Assembly: GCA_025355705.1 (NCBI GenBank)
Contig: JANXZD010000313.1
Span: 1-5,921 of the forward strand
DNA from: Bacteroidota bacterium
GTDB taxonomy: Bacteria; Bacteroidota; Ignavibacteria; UBA10030; UBA8401
Length of the DNA: 5,921 nucleotides
Direction of reading: 5' to 3'
The translations under genes and the position numbers were made by a program. This document shows positions 5,416 through 5,921 of the stretch, piece by piece. The notes under the pieces are model-generated. The model saw only the letters and a program-made list of their open reading frames with translations, made no database searches and was not told where the DNA came from. Numbering within the stretch: position 1 is the stretch's first letter; each line of letters opens with the position of its first letter.

Positions 5416-5921
5416 TCATCGTTTTGTGATTTTTTTCACACTTCGCTTTTTTGGTGTTATATCATTTTTTGTTTTTTTATTTAGTGACATTTTCTTTTTC
5501 GTTACACCCGAATGTTTGTTTACATTCTTGGTCACTTTTTTAGATGATTTTTTTTTCTCAAAAGAAGTGATGATCAGCTCCTTGAGTTGCTCTACCCTAT
5601 ATCCTGCCGTTTTTGCGTCATCAATAAGCTGTATCTTAGTCTTGGTTATCATTTCCAAACTATTTTCGTCAATTATTGCATTACTGAAAAGAAAACGAAG
5701 TGTTAAAATCCAGGTTGATAATAATTCGTATTGTTCTTTATTAAAGAACCACTCTCCATTATGCTCATTCACATTCAAAAAACTTGCCGAGTCAAAATCA
5801 CTAAGTAATTTTTCGATGACTGTAGGAATTTCAATTTCAGCTTCAATAACTTCATTATGCAACCGAATAAGATTTTGAATTAGTGTTATTATGTTCTGCG
5901 CATTATCGGTGTCAATTCCCT
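5416..5921 (-). CDS. uncharacterised protein with Lys-rich C-terminal tail (5' end beyond window)
   Basis: The frame is open from the window edge to TGA at 5418-5416, giving 167 visible residues. A TTG at 5862 could be read as a start, but the frame stays open upstream with protein-like sequence (NAQNIITLIQNL), so the gene most likely begins outside the window. The first part, up to about visible residue 118, is predicted to be helical and acidic, with W57 and W70 and no enzyme motif that I recognise. The last 49 residues hold 18 Lys and 2 Arg in KK/KKK clusters spaced by Ser, Thr, Val and Asn, with a TPKKRSVKK segment resembling histone H1-type or Hc1-type tails. This suggests binding to DNA, RNA or another polyanion, but that is inference from composition only. 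I do not recognise the family. No terminator lies between its stop and the next candidate promoter. Confidence 0.75.
   Translation of the reverse strand, partial: GIDTDNAQNIITLIQNLIRLHNEVIEAEIEIPTVIEKLLSDFDSASFLNVNEHNGEWFFNKEQYELLSTWILTLRFLFSNAIIDENSLEMITKTKIQLIDDAKTAGYRVEQLKELIITSFEKKKSSKKVTKNVNKHSGVTKKKMSLNKKTKNDITPKKRSVKKITKR

Noticed and set aside
5426..5878. Plus-strand ORF of 150 residues rich in Phe and Ser
   Set aside because: It is the antisense of the Lys-rich gene: AAA/AAG codons read backwards give Phe and Leu. A TM-like look follows from that composition.
1..5921. CRISPR array, insertion sequence, phage or attachment-site duplication
   Set aside because: No spaced direct repeats, transposase or integrase motifs, or duplication of the tRNA 3' end were found in the window.

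Overview
The window is a moderately AT-rich bacterial chromosome segment in which every supported gene is on the minus strand, so transcription runs from position 5921 towards position 1. The gene set (RRM protein with a Gly/Arg tail, bacterial long-chain acyl-CoA synthetase, HrpB helicase, small SET-domain protein), mixed use of strong Shine-Dalgarno sites and none at all, and the base composition suggest a member of the Bacteroidota/Chlorobiota/Ignavibacteriota side of the tree. That placement is an inference from style, not from a marker gene.

Layout in the direction of transcription. (1) 5921-5416: the 3' part of an unrecognised gene that enters the window already open and ends in a very Lys-rich tail. 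(2) 5407-5268: a dense 140-bp intergenic region with a candidate promoter whose spacer holds a perfect 14-bp palindrome, then two nested stems, then a hairpin followed by a T-run, and finally a strong Shine-Dalgarno site. It looks like either a short structured RNA or a regulated leader. (3) 5267-4992: a 91-residue protein with two membrane segments. (4) 4916-4845: tRNA-Lys(UUU) with its own good promoter, a leader hairpin and a strong intrinsic terminator. (5) 4691-4266: a 141-residue SET-domain protein with a post-SET cysteine cluster, a lysine-methyltransferase type best known from eukaryotes. (6) 4265-3894: a 372-bp stretch without a conventional gene, holding a 28-codon ORF with a good ribosome binding site and the promoter region of the next gene. 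(7) 3893-3558: a single-RRM RNA-binding protein starting at GTG, closed by a near-perfect intrinsic terminator. (8) 3196-1280: a long-chain acyl-CoA synthetase. (9) 1218-1: the N-terminal 406 residues of the DEAH-box helicase HrpB, starting at GTG and running off the window; it lies 61 bp after the synthetase with no terminator between, so the two may be cotranscribed.

The genes do not form one pathway; three intrinsic terminators divide the window into separate short units. The parts most worth a second look are the structured region at 5268-5407, the closeness of a SET methyltransferase to a protein with a histone H1-like Lys-rich tail, and the small ORF before the RRM gene.
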